Below, in pieces: positions 36,491 through 48,901 of a DNA stretch of 64,000 nucleotides. Position 1 is the first letter of the stretch; each line of letters starts with the position of its first letter. Origin of the DNA: Straminergon stramineum. Lineage: Eukaryota; Streptophyta; Bryopsida; Hypnales; Calliergonaceae. The DNA lies in assembly GCA_963920665.1 (NCBI GenBank), contig OY987271.1, positions 17,363,350 to 17,427,349 on the forward strand, given 5' to 3'. The notes under the pieces were generated by a model, which made no database searches, was not told where the DNA came from, and saw only the letters and a program-made list of their open reading frames with translations. Position numbers and translations under genes: made by a program.

Positions 36491-37822
36491 ACACATGCCC
36501 TTATCAAAATTCCAATTGAATTTTATTCAATTTTGTGATTTGTTTTCACTACAAGAAAAGTTTTCTTAAATCAATGAAATCTTGTGGGATCAAATTATTA
36601 TGACTTATTTTGAACATATATAATAAACATTTAATATGAAATTATTTGAGTATTATTTATATCAAAGAATCCAACCTCATATAATTTTGGTGATTAAGCG
36701 GGAGTTTTGATTCTTGTAGGTTGGAATTTGGAATGACAAGAAGCCAATGAACTCATAGTGCATATGATATTATTGAATCCTTTTTCAAATTGAAATATTC
36801 GTCTCACTCTCACACCTTTCGACCCAAACAAAGAAACTAAAGAGTATTTACTACTCAACAATTGTTGAATTGTGTTTGGTCCAAAGAGTTTTGACATTAA
36901 TTGTTTTTGTTCAAAATCAAGTACTTTGATAATAATTTGAATCCCATTAGGTGTTTGCCTCTAAAATTGAATTTCATAAATAAAAAATAAAAATATATCA
37001 TGTGAATTTTATAAGACTAATGTCGTAAGAATTTCAATACCTTCAATTATGCTTTTTCACCAACCTAATATAGCCAAATTTTCAAGTTGAAGCAAAAACT
37101 AGATGTCATCATCTTCATTTCATTGTTAGGGCTTAAATTCAAAAAAGGCTTCTTTTGATGGGGTTCAAATCCACATAAAGAGTAAGGAGCTTGGAATTGA
37201 CAAAATGCACTACATGGTGATCCTTGGATTATGCATCTTCTTATATAGAAAGGTCAACAATGCCACAGACCAAGAGCATTAGGAAGGAATTGAACGCAAG
37301 AGGGGTTGTTTCATAGATCAAAATTTGGGTGGGAAAGAACCTTTTCCACTCACTAAGTGGGTCAAGATTTGAATGATGAGCTCAAATATTTGTCATGATT
37401 ACCAAACCCATCTCTACAATCTCATCTCCACTACCCAATCTATTTCTAAGATTTTTTGACTCAGTAGTGGAGGATGGCCAGTACACGCATCCAATAAATT
37501 TCTATATGCCAAGTGCCCACTGTGGTGATAGTAATGATGATGTGGACAAAATCATACTCTCTTTAATTAGTACGAAAATTAGTAAGAGATTTTAAAACCT
37601 TTCAATGGGTTCATTTCTCCCCTAATGGAAGATTTTCAATACCAACTTCTTACATAAATATTCAACTAAGTCGCCAAACAATTGGATGAGAAATTGTTGT
37701 TTTTCAACTTCTAGAAGTGATGAATGTGTCATCAACAAGCCTTTTTTTTAAACAACAAGACCTTTTTTCATCCTCCTAGATGTTAATTTCAATGATACAT
37801 AGTTTAATGGAAACCATACTTG
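36491..37822. other. AT-rich intergenic DNA with a dispersed repeat
   Basis: The part at 37130-37440 resembles 18900-19340, including the shared GCATCTTCTTATATAGAAAG. No gene was found. Confidence 0.4.
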
Positions 37823-39060
37823 TCATGCCTCTATCTCCTTGGGGTGCCCAAAGTGCCTTAGTGAGCAAGGGGGACCTTGGGGGTCACTTCCCAAGCCTTA
37901 CAATAGGCTAAGAAGGGAAAAATGTGAGACTCCTGAGCAAATAGGGCACAATAGCGCCTTGATTAGGAAGAGCATAGTAGCATGTCATACATGCCTGGAA
38001 AGCTCTTGAGAAGACACTTCTAACCGTACAAAAAACGCATGATTTGGACTAGTAGGCTAGAAGTTATAGCCGCTCAAAGTTGGGGGGTGTCCTAGTAGCG
38101 CCGAGACACTCAAAGGCTAGGTGTGAGGGGTTCCTAAAGAATCACTCAACAAAGCATGGCATGTAGCATATCATTGGAAAGCTACAAAGACAAGAAAGCT
38201 ATAATGTCAAGCATTATGAGGTTCTAAGACATGAGCCAAAAGTTATTGCCAAGAGAAGGGTCGTGGTGAAGGCGTGACGCCACTCCCGGTGAACCCGAAT
38301 CTTTGGAGGGCTATAACTTTGTGAGAAATAGTCCAAATGGGACAAGTGAGTAGTCCATCGGCATCTACTCGTCGCTTAGATATTCAAAATAGGCTCGCAT
38401 GTGGGATTTGGAGACTTGACTACGAAGTTACACAGTTTGGAAGTTTGGGAGTCCAAACGGAGTTGGAACTTGGCGGTTCTGGTTGGAAATGGGAGGACTT
38501 CCAAAACCCAAGGGGGGTTGGCAAGTCCCCTTGACCCACAAGGGGTGGGGTTGTCGAATCCCATAGAAAGTAGTGTAGGAGGGGTTGGTCTCCCTCATCC
38601 CTCCCTCTTGGAGTCTCGATGAGTCCTAGTGACTCATAGGTGGTGATGTAACTTCACCACCGACTTCAAGGCTCCTTGGAACACTTGTGTGTGTGTCCCG
38701 GGGCACCGGTTGGTTGGAGTCCCACTCCTTACTAGGCCTTTGGCAATGTGTCCCGAGTTGTGAGTCCTAATTAGTGTTGGTGTGAAAATAGCAAATACAC
38801 AATGGGCCTAGTTTGAAGTGGGATGACAACCAAGGGCGATTAGGACCATGGTGAGTAGTACCACCATGAGTCCTAGCACAGTAAAATGGAAGTTCCGTCC
38901 CATGTCACCAAGTGACATGCCAAGTACCATGAGTGGAGTGTGTGCAAATAGTCTTGGGGACTAGGACTTAGTAATGTGAGTTGGAAATGAGAACTAATGT
39001 TGTGAGTGCATGGCATGTATAGTGTTAGTTAATTGGGCCTAAGTGATACTGGAATTGGAG
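37823..39060. other. GC-richer unassigned block, possibly a solo LTR or decayed element
   Basis: This ~1.2-kb block differs in composition from its AT-rich surroundings. It starts with TGTCATGCCT, a common LTR-like start, but I found no matching end with a 5-bp duplication and no partner copy in the window. Short ORFs show no domain. Confidence 0.3.
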
Positions 39061-39750
39061 TGAGGTGAGCCCTAAAAGCTATAAAGGACTTTTGAAGTCT
39101 GTTTGGAGCTATAAGGTGTTTCTAGGGCCAATAATACTACTAATAAAATTTTGAAATGCCTTAAATGGGGTACCTCCTAAATTGCCACTTTTTGATATTG
39201 TACCTAGTTACTATTATCAGGTTAGTTAGATTTTCATATTTTCTTGTAAGCAAGTAAAAAAAAGTTCCAATACAAACACAACATTTGGATATTGTATGCA
39301 AATGTTATGAAGCAAGGTCTAGTTTTTGTTGGCACTAGATGTTCTAAAATCATTTTTTCAACATATGTACAATCATATTGATTTTCGAGAATGATGTACA
39401 CAAAAAGGTGATGGCAATTATAGGCAGGGTACAATTATGGGTGTAAGATAGGGTGCTCTGCAAGCCACCTTACTCTTAACGTGACCACTAGCTACCACAA
39501 AGGTACACTTTGCTTTCTTCAATGTACCAAAAGTGTCCATTTCAAGAGGTGATCGCTTTCAGTGACCCCTACCAATTTCAACTTCCAAAATCCATAATTA
39601 ATTCCATGAAGGTCCAAAAAACATGAAAGGACTTGGATTCGATGCCAATTTCATTTTAATTTCTTCCTATGAAAATATATTGAAAATTATTTCAAAGAGT
39701 TTAGCTTCTTCAAATACAATCAACTATAATTAAAAAAAGGTCACTTTCAC

Positions 39751-40190
39751 CTATAAATGTCAATATGGACGTTCAGTGTCCAATGGATGACAAAGAATCT
39801 CTCTATGTAGGACAAAACTACAACTATTCATCCTTGGAATTTTGTACAGAGAGGGGAGATCTTCTACAATACTTTGACCTCCAATGAGTATTTTTGATTT
39901 TTTTTAAAGTAGATGATGTCACATGGTTCGAAAAGGGTTGATTTCCATGGTCACCAATCTATCCTTTAATCCTTCAAGGATAGGCTAGTGACCATGAGAA
40001 TACTCCCCTTTGGAAGTGTGTGACATCATCTATTTTATAAAATCCGAAAACATTCATTGGAAGTCATATTACTATAGAAGACCTACGTTTTTCTACAAAA
40101 TTCCGAGGATGAATAGTTGTAGTTCTGTCCTACATGGAGAGATTCTTTGTCATCCATCGGACACAAAAGATCCGTGTCAACAATTATCAG
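39751..40190. repeat. Head-to-head pair of a ~220-bp element forming a ~440-bp inverted repeat (family E)
   Basis: The arm 39751-39966 reads as the reverse complement of 39967-40190, with the centre at CCTTTAATCCTTCAAGG. Shared blocks include GATTCTTTGTCATCCAT and GGATGAATAGTTG and their complements. Each arm matches the single TTAA-flanked copy at 40515-40738. Confidence 0.75.
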
Positions 40191-40239
40191 GATGATCACC
40201 CATTTCCGATCACTTAAGCAATTTAGCCTATCTGCAGCA

Positions 40240-40319
40240 TGGGAAAAGTTTAGGAAAGAATTTCCTTGTGTAGAGAAATAGATTTAAGAAGGATTTCTTA
40301 ATTTCCTAAACTTTTCCCC
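40240..40319. repeat. 80-bp hairpin / mini-foldback
   Basis: GGGAAAAGTTTAGGAAAGAA at the left is mirrored by TTTCTTAATTTCCTAAACTTTTCCCC at the right (given here only as the mirrored end of the same stem), with a loop of about 30 bases. Confidence 0.75.
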
Positions 40320-40514
40320 ATAAAAGCAAAATTATCACAAATTTTTTTAATGAAGATTCTATTTGTCCCATTCTTGATATGTAGGCAAACCTATTTCCAA
40401 CCATAGGATGGTTCCAAAATCAATGTAAGGCTTCCAATGTACACCTCTCAGACATTTTTGTTGTCTCCGGAGTCCTATGGTGCAATAATGGGAGGCTAAT
40501 TGGAAATGGGTTAA

Positions 40515-40738
40515 CCCATAAAGGATGGACTGGTGACCATGGAAATCAACCCTTTTGGAACCGTGGGACATCATCTAGTTTTAAATATTCAAAAACACTC
40601 ATTAGAGGTCAAAGTATTGTAGAAGATCTCCTCTTTTTGCACAAAATTTCAAGGATGAATAGTTGCAATTCTATCCCATAAAGAGAGAGATTCTTTGTCA
40701 TCCATCACACACAAAACGTTTGTGTCGACATTTATGGG
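40515..40738. mobile_element. TTAA-flanked element, 224 bp (family E, single copy)
   Basis: Exact TTAA stands at 40511-40514 and 40739-40742. The ends are CCCATAAAGGATGG and CGACATTTATGGG, giving an 8-bp perfect terminal repeat CCCATAAA. It is the third copy of the sequence found as an inverted pair at 39751-40190. Confidence 0.8.
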
Positions 40739-41150
40739 TTAACAGCAGCGAGACTACATACCCTACCCACCTTATTCATCCATGTTAGGTCCAAGAGGCT
40801 CCCGTCTGTTGAGCTCCGTCGGCCATTTTCGGGATTACAGATGATCATGTTTTCTGTCAGTTTTGGTATCAGGAGTACGCTTTTCAGTAAGCCAGCATTC
40901 TGGAAGGATGAGATGATTTGGACAGTACACTCTTTGGCCAATTCTACCTGGAAGGCTCGAAGTCTGTCAATAATTGAATGGGAAGGGAATGAAAGGGGCC
41001 CCAGGGCCATGTGCACATGGCATGTGATGACTGTCTTGTCCTTCCAAGGCACCACAAACTTACGCTTACCGTAGAGGCACCAGTTGTCAACGGCCAGGGT
41101 GAACTGCCCCCCTTGCTTGTCCCCGAGGGAAAACGCTGAAATTTTCTATT
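40732..41150 (-). pseudogene. Unidentified gene fragment
   Basis: On the minus strand an open stretch runs from about 41140 to 40732. It includes GDKQGGQFTLAVDNWCLYGK and FVVPWKDKTVITCHVHMALG. Its composition and codon use look like a real exon, and a possible splice acceptor (TTTCAG) precedes it at about 41135. The stop codon region overlaps the TTAA at 40739-40742 that borders the family-E element. I do not recognise the family. It may be the end of a host gene cut by that insertion, or part of an older transposon protein. Confidence 0.4.
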
Positions 41151-41469
41151 TGACAGGCATGAAAAAATATGCAAATGTTGAATTCATATATGAAATCAGA
41201 GGCCCCAAATTAGCTGGTTGGGATGTAGAAGATAATTTTTTCAAGCACAAAATAGGGGGTCTTTTATTTTACCTGCATCCTTAGAATGACTTAGGGTGAG
41301 GGACGAGTGAGGGGGTCAGTTCACCCCGACCTTGTCAACCACATCCCAGTACCCAACTTGTAGGGGGCAGTATTCCCAACCACGGGCTAAAATAGTTTCC
41401 AACTGAAGCTTGGAATGTGTGTTTTTTGGTCCTTTTCAAGGTTGGCACTAATGAGATTATGACAGATGT

Positions 41470-42060
41470 CACGAGTTAGTGAAAAGGAAAGTAGTTCTTG
41501 AATGATCGGAATTAGAAGAGTTTGGATATTGGTTGTAGATCATGAGTGCTTTTGGGATCCCAAAATTCACAATATTTTCATTTTGGGGAAAAAATCTTGA
41601 AAATTTTGCAATCCCCATATTTTTGATCTTCCTACATAGGAAAAATTTCCACCACTTGATATTGCTCTTGCTCTACTCCAACATTGCTTAAACGATTGGC
41701 TACCGGTGCCTCAATCTTTAGTTACTTTGGGTAGGTGACCCATTCTTGATTATCCCCCATTTTCGTGATGTAGGTTGCTCTATTTTCAATCAGCTATGGT
41801 TTTAGTGACAACCCACGTAGAGCAGGACCAACATGAGCAATAGAAATGTTTACGAAGTATACATTGAAAGCATAGAATGATCACAACATGTACATTGAAA
41901 GCCACAAATATCACTTACATAAATTTTGTAACCAAACTATGGTTGGAAATAGAATGACCTATATAACAAGAATAGGTTTAATGTAATTGATCTTCATGGA
42001 AAAAAATTCATGGTCATTTTTTTCTTTTAAATTCAATTTTTTTCAAATCCTTCTGAAATC
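41470..42060. repeat. Diverged repeat shared with 45480-45960
   Basis: Blocks in the same order include CCCATTCTTGAT (~41739 and ~45739), an AATCTGTTATG-like block, and AATAGAATG.CCTATAT..C near 41950 and 45880. No coding function can be supported. Confidence 0.4.
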
Positions 42061-43856
42061 TATTTCATTGCAACGGGAAATGTTTTTCCTAACCAAATAT
42101 ATCCTACATATCCTACAACTATACTCAAATCCTTGAATGGTTGGAAAGGGGTTGTAAGCTTCTAGGGCCAATTTCCATTGCTCACTTGGAGGGCCCGGAA
42201 CCAGAAGGTGGATGTGTGTGTAGAAGCTCCTGCGACCTTCCATGTGCACATAGCTTGTTTCCATTGCATCATGGTCCGAAATTGGAGCTCCCTCAGAAGC
42301 TATACAAAATAGTGAAATTACATTGCTCCACACTAATTTCTCGACATTTGACACTAAATAAATATTTTCAGTTATTGTACTAGAATGCACTACTTTTGAA
42401 TTAGATATTGATATAATTGGGACTCATAAACCTCCATGTGTACAAATCAGAAAATATTTTTAGAAGTATTTATTGACTTTGATGGCTCGTAAAGTAACTT
42501 TCTTGATGTAAGGCAACCTAACTTCACTATTTTGTATAGTGAACTTCACCACAAATGAAACTAGCTTCCATTGAAAAGACTTGTAATTTTACAAACCTGC
42601 TATTGAATTTCTATCTTTTTTTCAAATTTTGAACTCTTCCAAGCCCACGTCTAAGCCCTCCAACTCTGCAAAGTTGAAATGTAAGGGCTGGAGGTTGGAG
42701 GGGAGGCCAAAGGAGAGCTTGGACCTCAGATTGCAATGAAAGCGTCTATAGCATCCAGTTTGGGAGGTCCATATGCCCAATGGAAACAGCCTTTTAGAGC
42801 ATCCTCAATGGCAAACAATGAGTAGTCACTTGTAACTATACAATACGGTACTTTGACGAACAACAACAAAAATATTGACCCAATGCAACTTGCAAGAGGC
42901 TGAACAAGTTGAAGGTTTTTGCAATTTCTTCTTCCCTCAATGCATTTTTCTTGTTTATCTTGTTTTTTCATCAAGTGAGTGAGCAAAACCTTCTAACAAT
43001 GTAATTAACTTGCTTTCACACAATTATGCCATCCCAAACCAATGATGGAACAGAAGGAGCATGTTGAGTTTAACTTAGAAATATTTTAAAGCTAGTCTCT
43101 TGTGACTAGAGAATGGAAAGTGTCAAGTGGTTTGGGATCCAAACACCATGATAGGGTTGAGGTGCCTACACCAAGAAGTGAGACAACAAAAAACATTGGA
43201 CATGAACTAATGCAACATTTAACATTGTTGTGCAAAGTTATTGGCACATGGTTCAAGGTGCTCCTAGAGCACCCTCAATCTAGCCTGTAGAAATGTACAA
43301 TGATGGTAATCTTTGTATGGGTCCCAAAATAGCAACAGAAACATGCCCTGATGTTAACAATACCTTCTATGTTGCCTTCCTAAGCGTGGCACTTCTTGGC
43401 TCGTGCACAACAAGAATTTATCTTTTGCTTGTGTCCTCCAAGCACCTTGGTACTCCTTGGTCTCCTTAGTCAACATGTCATTATAGCAATGATGGAATCT
43501 CAAAGGGCATGAGAGGGAAAGAACTTAATTTGGTAGTGAAACCATCCATTTCACCTCCCACCACCGTGTCAACTACTCCCATGTTGTTGTTGAGTCATTT
43601 AGGGTTTCAAGTCCCACTAGTGTGTCCTGTGTCGTTGCCGTAGTCAAAATCAAAGTAAAAGTAATTTTCTAGTTTTTTAATTCTAATTTTTTAAAATTCA
43701 ATAACTTTCACACCAAAGGCCCAAGTGCCACAAAACAAAGCCCATACAGCCCTCCTCAGTGAGGGCTTTCCAACGGTACTAAGAACGCAACCAGAAGAGG
43801 CACGGTCTGGGAGATCTCAACGTAACAAACAAACAAAACAAAACAAACAACCTAAC
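42061..43856. other. Intergenic DNA with a dispersed repeat
   Basis: 42285-42375 is the reverse of the repeat at 13797-13900, and a weaker related block lies near 42490-42550. The remainder, including the ORFs at 42726-42986 (minus) and 43102-43290 (plus), shows no recognisable domain. Confidence 0.4.
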
Positions 43857-43860
43857 TTAA

Positions 43861-44094
43861 CCCCTAAAGGCCCAAGCATTTTTTGTACTTTTTCACAATT
43901 TTGAACTTTGATTGACAATATGCATTGTACATCAAGCTTATTACATGATGTCAATTGTACTTTTGAACTTCCACATTCAACATGAACATCAGAATATGAA
44001 ATTCACTTAGATATACTTCTGAGAATGTAGGAAAATCAAGTTACAACTTTGACTTGGTCAGAGGCTCAAAACAGGCTCCTTGGGCCTTGAGGGG
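43861..44094. mobile_element. TTAA-flanked element, 234 bp
   Basis: Exact TTAA occurs at 43857-43860 and 44095-44098. The left end is CCCCTAAAGGCCCAAGCA; the right end in reverse is CCCCTCAAGGCCCAAGGA, a match of 16 of 18. It has no ORF. This is one of the cleanest examples of the group. Confidence 0.85.
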
Positions 44095-44259
44095 TTAAGG
44101 TATGGATTGTTAAGTTGAGGCAAGTGCAACGCAAAGAGACACAGTTAAAAAAAAGAGGGCAATGTGAACACAAACAGTATGTATAGTTGCAGTGCCTACT
44201 GTAGTTACCAGCATAGAATTGAGGACGCTCTTCAGTCAGCTTATGAGATGGGGGCACTG

Positions 44260-45049
44260 CACTTCCACACAATCATCTGTTGAGTGCACTTGGGCGCTCT
44301 CCTGATCAGAGGATTTCTAGCTTAGCTTAGCTCTAGCTTAGCTTCTAATTTTCTCCACTCTTTTGGTCGATCTCCCTTTAGAAATTTCGGCTCTGCCACG
44401 GCTGGCAACAACTAAGTAACTGTGTGGTAGTATCGAGTTCAGTCCTGGCTTGCCAAAGTTCCACCGGAAGTAGTCAGCGTAGCAATTGTGTGTGTCAGGA
44501 CTTTTGATGAAACACACATGGTGTACTTACAGTAAGTTAGAGAGAGACGGAGAAAGAACTCCTCTAAGGTAGACCAGCCTATTACCACCCTGATTCGCAA
44601 TTTGAGTATATTAGGACCAACTCCAAGAGGGGCACATATTTTTCAGAGGTGTGCACATGTTTCACGAATTAAACCCAAGTGGAATTATAATTTCATGATA
44701 AAAATTTTAATTTCCATGAATTTTAAAAGTGGTCTGCCCTAAATTATGAATTCGCCACTAGACTAGAGTCATAAATGTCCTATCTTAAACCTATAACCGC
44801 CATTACATTTACCTATTAACATCGGAGTTTACACCAATCAAAGGCTGACACGTTACCCAAGTTGGAGTTAATGCACTGAAATTGTCAGAATAGTGAATGG
44901 ACTTGGGTGAGTTTTATGGTGGTGATGGGGCCAAAACTAGAATGGTGGTTATAGGAAGCTAGCGGAAATGGGTTGGTCTACCTTATCTTACTTGAACCTC
45001 CTTTGAGAAATCAACAACATAATGCATTACACATTTGTGGAACTCCTTA
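44260..45049. other. Unassigned sequence of balanced composition
   Basis: It includes short repeats of TAGCTTAGCTT near 44319-44345. Its texture suggests unique DNA or a decayed gene, but no product can be proposed. Confidence 0.3.
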
Positions 45050-45053
45050 TTAA

Positions 45054-45322
45054 CCCTTGCGAGTTGGAGCGGATGTTTTTTGGACACTGAGAAAATTGAA
45101 TTTGTGGAATACCAGGTTCATCAAATATTGTAATCTCAAAATCTGCACAGTGAATTCTCTTGTAAATTGCAAATTCATATTCCATCATCAGTAAGTTGGC
45201 TTCAAATCTTAACCGTGAAAACTTTAGTAACCGAGTAAGTTTAGTCCTCAAATGATTTTGGATTTTTCAAATCCAACAAAAAAAAACTCTTCACTTATGT
45301 TGTTCTCTCTATGATGCTCAAG
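45054..45322. mobile_element. TTAA-flanked element, 269 bp
   Basis: TTAA occurs at 45050-45053 and 45323-45326. The ends are CCCTTGCGAGTTGG and GATGCTCAAGGG, with a short terminal repeat of about 6-8 bp. The interior is non-coding. Confidence 0.55.
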
Positions 45323-45479
45323 GGTTAAGTTATTAGGTAGAACATATTCATTCCCATGCACCTACCACAAAGGGGATGTCCTACTTTCCCCTCAAAAGGG
45401 ACACCCTAGCCACATTCCAAGATTATAGTAACTTCACATAAAATCCCACAAGTAAGCAATTCAATATGGTTCTCATGAT

Positions 45480-46390
45480 TATGTTAGAAAATTTATCGTG
45501 GGATCTTGTTGGTAGTCTAAAGGGGATTCTAGATTCTCTTAGAAGGCATTTTTTGGACATCGTATGAAAAAATTGTGAATTTTCAAAGTGATGAAAATAG
45601 GTGTTTCTAAATCCGATTGTAGACTCTCATTTATAGTGGGAGTACATTTTAGGCAAGAATTTAGACTAGTCGGTTTTAGAAAGTGGTTGAAATTAAGTGT
45701 GGTTACCTTATCGGAATTTAGGTGACTAAAAGAGGCAACCCATTCTTGATCACCTTTCCATTTGGGTAGGATAGGGTGGTCTATTTCTAATCTGTTATGA
45801 GATGAATAAGTGATCAAGAATGGCATAGAATGATTGGGCTACAAGACTCTCAAATTTTTGCAATTAGCCCATGGTCAAAAATAGAATGCCCTATATCACC
45901 AACATGGGAGGTACAAAGCTTTATGAAAATTTCATGGTAACTCTGTTGAGAAAAAAATAATTTAGAAAATTAAAAAAAACTCTCCAATTCAATTTTTGAA
46001 CAGGAGAAAATCTCCCTACTAAAGACAACCGCCCTGCAGATACGTGTAATTGCTTAAGTGGTCAGAAATGGGTTGCCTTCCTTTTATCAATCAAAATTTG
46101 AAAGAAAGAGAGGTAAGTGCATTGAAATATATAAGGATGTAAGGGATCTTGTTGGTAGTCAAAAGGAGATCATTCAAGATTCTCTTAGAATTCATTCATT
46201 TGGGACACTATATTGATGAATAAATTATGAATTTCCTAAATGCTGCAAAATAGGTTTTTTTAAAACCAACCCAAGACGTTGAGACTCTCATGAATAGTGG
46301 GAGTACATTTTAGGCAAGAACCAATTAGGGGTCAGTTTTAAAGAGCAGTTAGAATTAGGTGTAGTTATCTTAAAAGTTGATTTCACAATT
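45480..46390. repeat. Two direct copies of a ~220-bp repeat
   Basis: Copies at about 45510-45715 and 46150-46375 share GATTCTCTTAGAA, GAGACTCTCAT and TAGTGGGAGTACATTTTAGG in order. A weaker third relative lies near 59545-59640. Confidence 0.55.
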
Positions 46391-47532
46391 TTCAAATCAC
46401 AAGCATTAAAATTGGAGCTTGTTTTAGAAATTTTCTAATTTGAATTTTGAAAAAAAAGCAGATTGTTGGATTCTTATAATATCCAAAAAAATGTACAATA
46501 AAGGGTTTTAAATCATCTCAAACTCCTAACATTGTGAAAAGGTTGTTGCTTATAAAAGTGGCATTTGTTGTTGAACTCTTCATCTTTCTTTCATTAGAAA
46601 AAGTTTTTTCTTTTCAAATTTTTGCACTTTAGAGGTTATACTATTGCAAATATATATTATTCACTTCAACCCATCAGTTTGTCATAGATGAAGATTATAT
46701 GTTAGTGATCGTGGATGAAAGATCACCCTCAAGTACTCTATTTATTTGATGTATTTGAGTGGATAGTCACTCCCAAACACCACCAAAGTTGAATATTTTA
46801 GAAAAATATTCTACAAGGTGTTGCATGCCAAATTTGGTTTGGTGAGCAAAATTTTTCAATTTGGTCTCATATTTGGAGTTGCTCACATCTCAATCTTTTG
46901 AAATTTCAATATATTAATGTTTGAAGTCCTCATTTTGACAAACAATATGGGATTACAAATCTACACTCAAATTTGTGTTTATATTCATACTTGTATTTGT
47001 AATTTCATACATCATATTTGTATTTACATTTATATACACATTTGGGAAGACTTTTGTTTTTTTAGCTAGGGTAATTGGTGTTTTGGGGAGGATAGTTGAG
47101 AATGTAGATTTTGAAGCACTTACAACATTGCCACCATGCTTCTCTTAAGCTGACACACCATATAGAGTTGATAGGACTTTATATGGTAAATTTATATAGC
47201 AATGATTCCCTCCCTTGTAGTGACATGACAAGCTGGCTTGGCAAGTTTTGAAAAATCCAAGAATATCATTGAAGTTCCTTTAATTCTCTTCTAGCTTTCT
47301 TGTTGTTTACTTTTTTTTTTTTTTACAATAAGGAAATTTGATAAAAAATTCTTTGCTTTGGAGGATGGTGAAGAGATGATTGGGGCTAGAGATTTAATGT
47401 GAAATTGTTTTTTTGTTGAGCTTGACCACCCATTTGTAGTTGGCATGACTTGGGTGGGTTTGTTTTGAAGATCTCTTCCTTCATGGCTGCTAGGCAGAGT
47501 CCTCATTCCAATTAGGGTTGGCGATGCTCTTA
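46391..47532. other. AT-rich intergenic DNA ending in a TTAA-element terminus
   Basis: I found no gene. CTCTTAGGGG followed by TTAA (47537-47540) is a right end whose left partner was not found. A T13 run lies near 47310-47325. Confidence 0.35.
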
Positions 47533-47997
47533 GGGGTTAAGAGCATTGCTACTGTGGGGCAGTCATTCTTCTATGATATAGGCATCTTGGCGAGCACTAG
47601 AGGAATCCTAGTCTCTACTCAAAACTACCTCCCTATTGTACAAATGCCCAAAGTGCCCCTCACTATCCCCTTCAACTACATTACAAATTCATTGGCTTCT
47701 ATTAATTGCAACTTGTAGGGTTACAGGAATATTCATGCCTGTAGCTCTTCAAACCAACCATTAAACCTTTCACTGATCAATCCAAAACATAGAATATCTT
47801 GGAACAATTTGTCAATTCCGAGTGCAATTAAAGTTTCCCCGCCTGCTCTATGTTGTAGTGAAAATCAAAAATTTTGATGTGCTTAGTTCTTGAATCAACT
47901 CTAACAATCCCACACTAGAGGTCACTTTGGAGACTGGTTCACTTCTTTGCCATCATGACCTCATTTAAGAGGTAGGGGCGGTGATGCTCTAATATAA

Positions 47998-48649
47998 CCC
48001 CTAAATCGAGCCCCTAAATGCTTGTGGCACCAACTTTTGGTGTCACCAATACTTTGAAGTGAAATAAACCTAACCAATTTGCTATTTTTAGTAGTTTGTA
48101 TCTTTGAAAAATTCTTTTTGAAGTCCAATTTTAGCATCAAAAATCTGATTTTGAAAATGATTGATTGTGATTTTTCTATTCAAGATTTTGTGCAAGGGTA
48201 TCCATTGCAATCTTGAATTTCCGTATTGTAGAGGGCTCTTGGAAATGAGCCTCAAATACACTTGATCTTGGAGAAAAAATCACATTAGAAATTCACTCCA
48301 AAAAATTGTAGAGTAGATTTTGCTGAGCCATAAATTGGTTGGGGTTGTGCATGTTAGGCCCTCTAACCTCATATTTTTTTGGTGACCAACTTTTTAATTT
48401 TAACATGTAAAAAGAGGATTGAAAGACTTCAAATTACTTTTGCAGTTTAAACACCTTCATGATCAAACATTATAATCTTTCAATTCATAAATGATATTGA
48501 TGTGTTTTCCTTTCCAATGTGATCTCATTAGTTTGAATTTTTATGGTTACTATTCTAAAAAAATTGATGCAACTCATCAAAATTTTGTCTTTTAGTTCAA
48601 TTTAGAGCAAATTCCTAGAAGCTCAGAAAAGGTCTTGGGCATTTAGGGG
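47998..48649. mobile_element. TTAA-element, ~650 bp (family G, copy 1), directly upstream of ZPR1
   Basis: The left border is ATAA then CCCCTAAATCG, with a second CCCCTAAATG 14 bp further in. The right border is GGGCATTTAGGGG then TTAA (48650-48653). It aligns over its full length with 56667-57288; shared blocks include GATTTTTCTATT, AAAATCACATTAGAAATTCA and AAAGAGGATTGAAAGACTTC. Its right end is about 250 bp from the ZPR1 start codon, so it may lie in the promoter. Confidence 0.7.
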
Positions 48650-48901
48650 TTAATATTGCATGACGGGACTCACACTACTACAGTAGGTAAAGGGTTCAGA
48701 GGAAAAGATTCATGGATGAGAGTGACGGACAACGGAGACGATGAACGAACGAAAGACGCGACTCTCCGTCCGTCCACTACCGTGTCCCAACGACAGTGGA
48801 CAGAAGCCGTAAACCCTAAACCCTCCATAACCCTCTGTCTCGTAGTAGAACCTTTAGTCACCTCAACAAACTTCGGCAATCAAACTTACAGGCGAGCGAA
48901 A

